Assembly: GCA_030039775.1 (NCBI GenBank)
Contig: JASHUX010000454.1
Location: forward strand, 1-7,387
DNA length: 7,387 nt
Direction: 5' to 3'
Origin: Alphaproteobacteria bacterium
GTDB taxonomy: Bacteria > Pseudomonadota > Alphaproteobacteria > ATCC43930 > CGMCC-115725
The position numbers and the translations under genes were made by a program. Each line of letters begins with the position of its first letter. Position 1 is the first letter of the stretch. The notes beneath the pieces were generated by a model. That model was not told the origin of the DNA. It did not search any database and saw only the letters and a list, made by a program, of their open reading frames with translations. This document shows, piece after piece, positions 5,819 through 7,387 of the stretch.

Positions 5819-7108
5819 ATGACGCGCTCGGGCGGATTTTGTGTATTTCTCCTTAGTCTGATCACGATCGTCGGGGCGGCAGGCGCGGCCCGCGCGATGG
5901 ATCGGGGCGAATATCTGGCCCGAGCGGGCGACTGCGTCGCGTGCCATTCGGTGCCCGGGGGTAAAGCGTTCGCGGGCGGCCTCAAAATGGGCACGCCGCT
6001 CGGCAACATTTATTCGACCAACATCACGCCCGACAAAGAAACCGGGATCGGCAATTACACGCTCGCCGATTTCGACGCGGCGCTGCGGCGCGGCGTGGGG
6101 AAGGACGGGCACCACCTTTATCCCGCGATGCCCTACCCGTCCTACGCCAAGCTCACCGACGAGGATGTCGCGGGTCTCTACGATTTCTTCATGAAGGAAG
6201 TGCCGCCGGCCCATGTCGCGAACCGGCCAGCCGAAATTCCGTGGCCGTTGAACATGCGCTGGCCGATCGCGCTATGGAATGTCGTGTTCATGGATCATGC
6301 CGTGTTCCAGCCGACGAGCGGCGAAAGCGCGGCATGGAACCGCGGCGCTTATCTGGTCGAGGGACTGGGTCATTGCGGCGCCTGTCACACGCCGCGCGGC
6401 CTCGCCTGGAACGAGGAGGCGCTCGACAGCAGCGATGCGGCGTTCCTGTCGGGCGCGATGCTCGATTTCTGGTCGGCGCCCAATCTGCGCGGCGATCCGA
6501 ACGCGGGTCTGGGCCGCTGGTCGAAGGCCGATCTCGTGCAATTCCTCAGGACCGGACACAATGTCGACGGTGCCGTGTTCGGCTCGATGATCGACGTCAT
6601 CAACAATTCCTCGCCCTATCTGAGCGACGCCGATCTCGACGCGGTTGCGACGTATCTCAAATCGCTGTCGGCGACGCATCCGAACGATACCGGCTGGGCC
6701 TATGACGGCGCGACGGTGACGATGTTGCGGTCGGGCCATCCCGCGAGCCGCGGCGCCGCGATCTATCTCGGCCAATGCGTGTCGTGCCATGTCGATACCG
6801 GCATGGGTTTCGCGCCGTTCCTACCGCCGCTCGCCGGGAACCCGACGCTCCTCGACAACGACCCGTCGTCGCTGATCAACATCGTGCTCAACGGTTCGAA
6901 TCAGATCGTCATCAAGGGCACACCCGACGCCTACCGCATGCCGGAATTCCGGATCAACTTGTCGGACCAGGACATCGCCGATGTCGTGACGTTCATCCGC
7001 CAGAGCTGGGGCAACAATGCGAGTGCCGTGACGGCCGATCAAGTTGCGTCGTTCCGCAAGGCGACCGATCCGTCGAACGACCAGGTGATTATTTTGAAGA
7101 TGCGGTGA
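5819..7108 (+). CDS. Triheme cytochrome c, membrane dehydrogenase subunit type
   Basis: A 429-residue exported cytochrome with three CXXCH heme sites: CVACH (39-43), CGACH (186-190) and CVSCH (320-324). It has the three-domain layout of cytochrome subunits of alcohol dehydrogenase (AdhB), gluconate dehydrogenase and the cytochrome partners of aldehyde-oxidising molybdenum hydroxylases. Likely axial methionines are Met104 (YPAMPYPSY) and Met374 (YRMPEF), with Met257 possible for the middle heme. Residues 1-26 form a signal peptide (FCVFLLSLITIVGA, cleavage after ARA), so it works in the periplasm, passing electrons from a dehydrogenase to quinone or a terminal oxidase. The frame is open from 5522, but the ATG at 5819 is chosen because it gives the signal peptide; an in-frame GTG at 5807 is an alternative. 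Site C lies upstream. It converges on the molybdopterin subunit gene, a plausible partner. Confidence 0.93.
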   Translation: MTRSGGFCVFLLSLITIVGAAGAARAMDRGEYLARAGDCVACHSVPGGKAFAGGLKMGTPLGNIYSTNITPDKETGIGNYTLADFDAALRRGVGKDGHHLYPAMPYPSYAKLTDEDVAGLYDFFMKEVPPAHVANRPAEIPWPLNMRWPIALWNVVFMDHAVFQPTSGESAAWNRGAYLVEGLGHCGACHTPRGLAWNEEALDSSDAAFLSGAMLDFWSAPNLRGDPNAGLGRWSKADLVQFLRTGHNVDGAVFGSMIDVINNSSPYLSDADLDAVATYLKSLSATHPNDTGWAYDGATVTMLRSGHPASRGAAIYLGQCVSCHVDTGMGFAPFLPPLAGNPTLLDNDPSSLINIVLNGSNQIVIKGTPDAYRMPEFRINLSDQDIADVVTFIRQSWGNNASAVTADQVASFRKATDPSNDQVIILKMR

Positions 7109-7123
7109 GCGTACGCTTCAGCG

Positions 7124-7154
7124 CGTCATGGCCCGTGCAGGCGGGTCATCCACG
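7124..7154 (+). repeat. REP-like palindromic repeat, copy 1
   Basis: A 31-nt unit starting CGTCATGGCCCG and ending GGTCATCCACG. It is an imperfect, decayed copy of the inverse of the unit at 7178-7209: aligned with one gap, the two agree at most positions, including CGTC at one end and CATCCACG at the other. Confidence 0.6.
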
Positions 7155-7177
7155 AATTTGTTTCAGAAGCACACAGT

Positions 7178-7209
7178 CGTGGATGCCCCGGCCAAGCCGG
7201 GGCACGACG
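7178..7209 (-). repeat. REP-like palindromic repeat, copy 2 (inverted)
   Basis: A 32-nt unit with a strong hairpin: GCCCCGGC (7185-7192), loop CAA, GCCGGGGC (7196-7203), flanked by CGTGGAT and ACGACG. Similar intergenic units (CGTGGATG...CGACG around a GC stem) are widespread in alphaproteobacteria. With copy 1 in inverse orientation it makes a BIME-like pair; CATCCACGA (7147-7155) and TCGTGGATG (7177-7185) can pair exactly. It sits between two converging stop codons and may stabilise or end both messages, although there is no T-tract. Confidence 0.7.
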
Positions 7210-7225
7210 AAATAGGATGCGCCTT

Positions 7226-7387
7226 CTACAGACTCGCGGTGCGCGCGTAGGACAGGTCCTGGTCCATCAGCGGCAGGTGGCGGAGGCGCTTGCCCGCGAC
7301 GGCGAAGATCGCGTTCGCGACCGCAGGCGCGATCGGCGACGTGCCGGGCTCGCCGACGCCGCCCCATTTCTTGCCGCCGGTCAGCGC
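7226..7387 (-). CDS. Molybdopterin-binding oxidoreductase subunit, C-terminal part (IorB/aldehyde oxidase type)
   Basis: The last 53 residues of a larger minus-strand gene whose 5' end is beyond the window. [20 protein letters not shown] followed by [13 protein letters not shown] is the typical C-terminus of the large, molybdenum-cofactor-binding subunit in the xanthine dehydrogenase family. The glutamate of GVGEPG (fragment residue 13) matches the catalytic general base. The [16 protein letters not shown] form fits the isoquinoline 1-oxidoreductase beta/membrane aldehyde dehydrogenase branch better than CO dehydrogenase or true xanthine dehydrogenase; this is inferred from a short piece. Such enzymes hydroxylate N-heterocycles or oxidise aldehydes and often pass electrons to a triheme cytochrome c, which here is the convergent neighbour. 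The TAG stop is at 7226-7228. Confidence 0.88.
   Translation of the reverse strand, partial: ALTGGKKWGGVGEPGTSPIAPAVANAIFAVAGKRLRHLPLMDQDLSYARTASL

Noticed and set aside
1..7387. CRISPR arrays, tRNA or rRNA genes, insertion sequences
   Set aside because: No regularly spaced direct repeats, tRNA-like folds, rRNA sequence or transposase-like proteins were seen.

Overview
The window is GC-rich DNA whose gene families fit an alphaproteobacterium (Rhizobiales or Rhodospirillales type). Signs are the SUMF1-fold protein beside a FecR protein, a triheme cytochrome c near an IorB-type molybdenum hydroxylase, and an intergenic palindromic repeat of a kind common in that class. The assignment rests on family recognition only; there is no rRNA or tRNA.

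Left part (1-1963): the 3' end of a SUMF1/formylglycine-generating-enzyme-fold protein on the + strand converges, 4 nt apart, on a two-gene minus-strand operon. That operon encodes a predicted secreted or outer-membrane barrel-like protein and a FecR-domain protein, coupled by a possible 4-base GTGA overlap.

Middle (1964-5519): a spacer of about 330 bp holds what looks like the stranded C-terminal tail of an alpha/beta hydrolase, then a near-perfect 38-bp palindrome directly in front of an NAD(P)-dependent aldehyde dehydrogenase (ALDH, + strand, phenylacetaldehyde-dehydrogenase-like). That gene ends at a strong intrinsic terminator. A doubtful 66-codon ORF follows, and then a second, distinct aldehyde dehydrogenase on the minus strand.

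Right part (5520-7387): a 299-bp divergent promoter region separates the second ALDH from a secreted triheme cytochrome c on the + strand. The cytochrome gene converges on the 3' end of a molybdopterin-binding subunit of the xanthine dehydrogenase family (IorB/aldehyde oxidase type), with a pair of inverted REP-like repeats between them.

How it fits together: two soluble ALDHs, a periplasmic electron-accepting cytochrome and a molybdenum hydroxylase suggest an aldehyde or alcohol (possibly aromatic) oxidation locus. The most notable observation is a shared 30-bp AT-rich site with constant internal spacing (CGRTATATTT, 12 nt, CGA...). It occurs once upstream of each of the three complete oxidoreductase genes: at 2259-2288, 5567-5596 and 5735-5764. 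One copy overlays a good sigma70-type promoter. This suggests a small regulon controlled by one regulator that is not encoded in the window.
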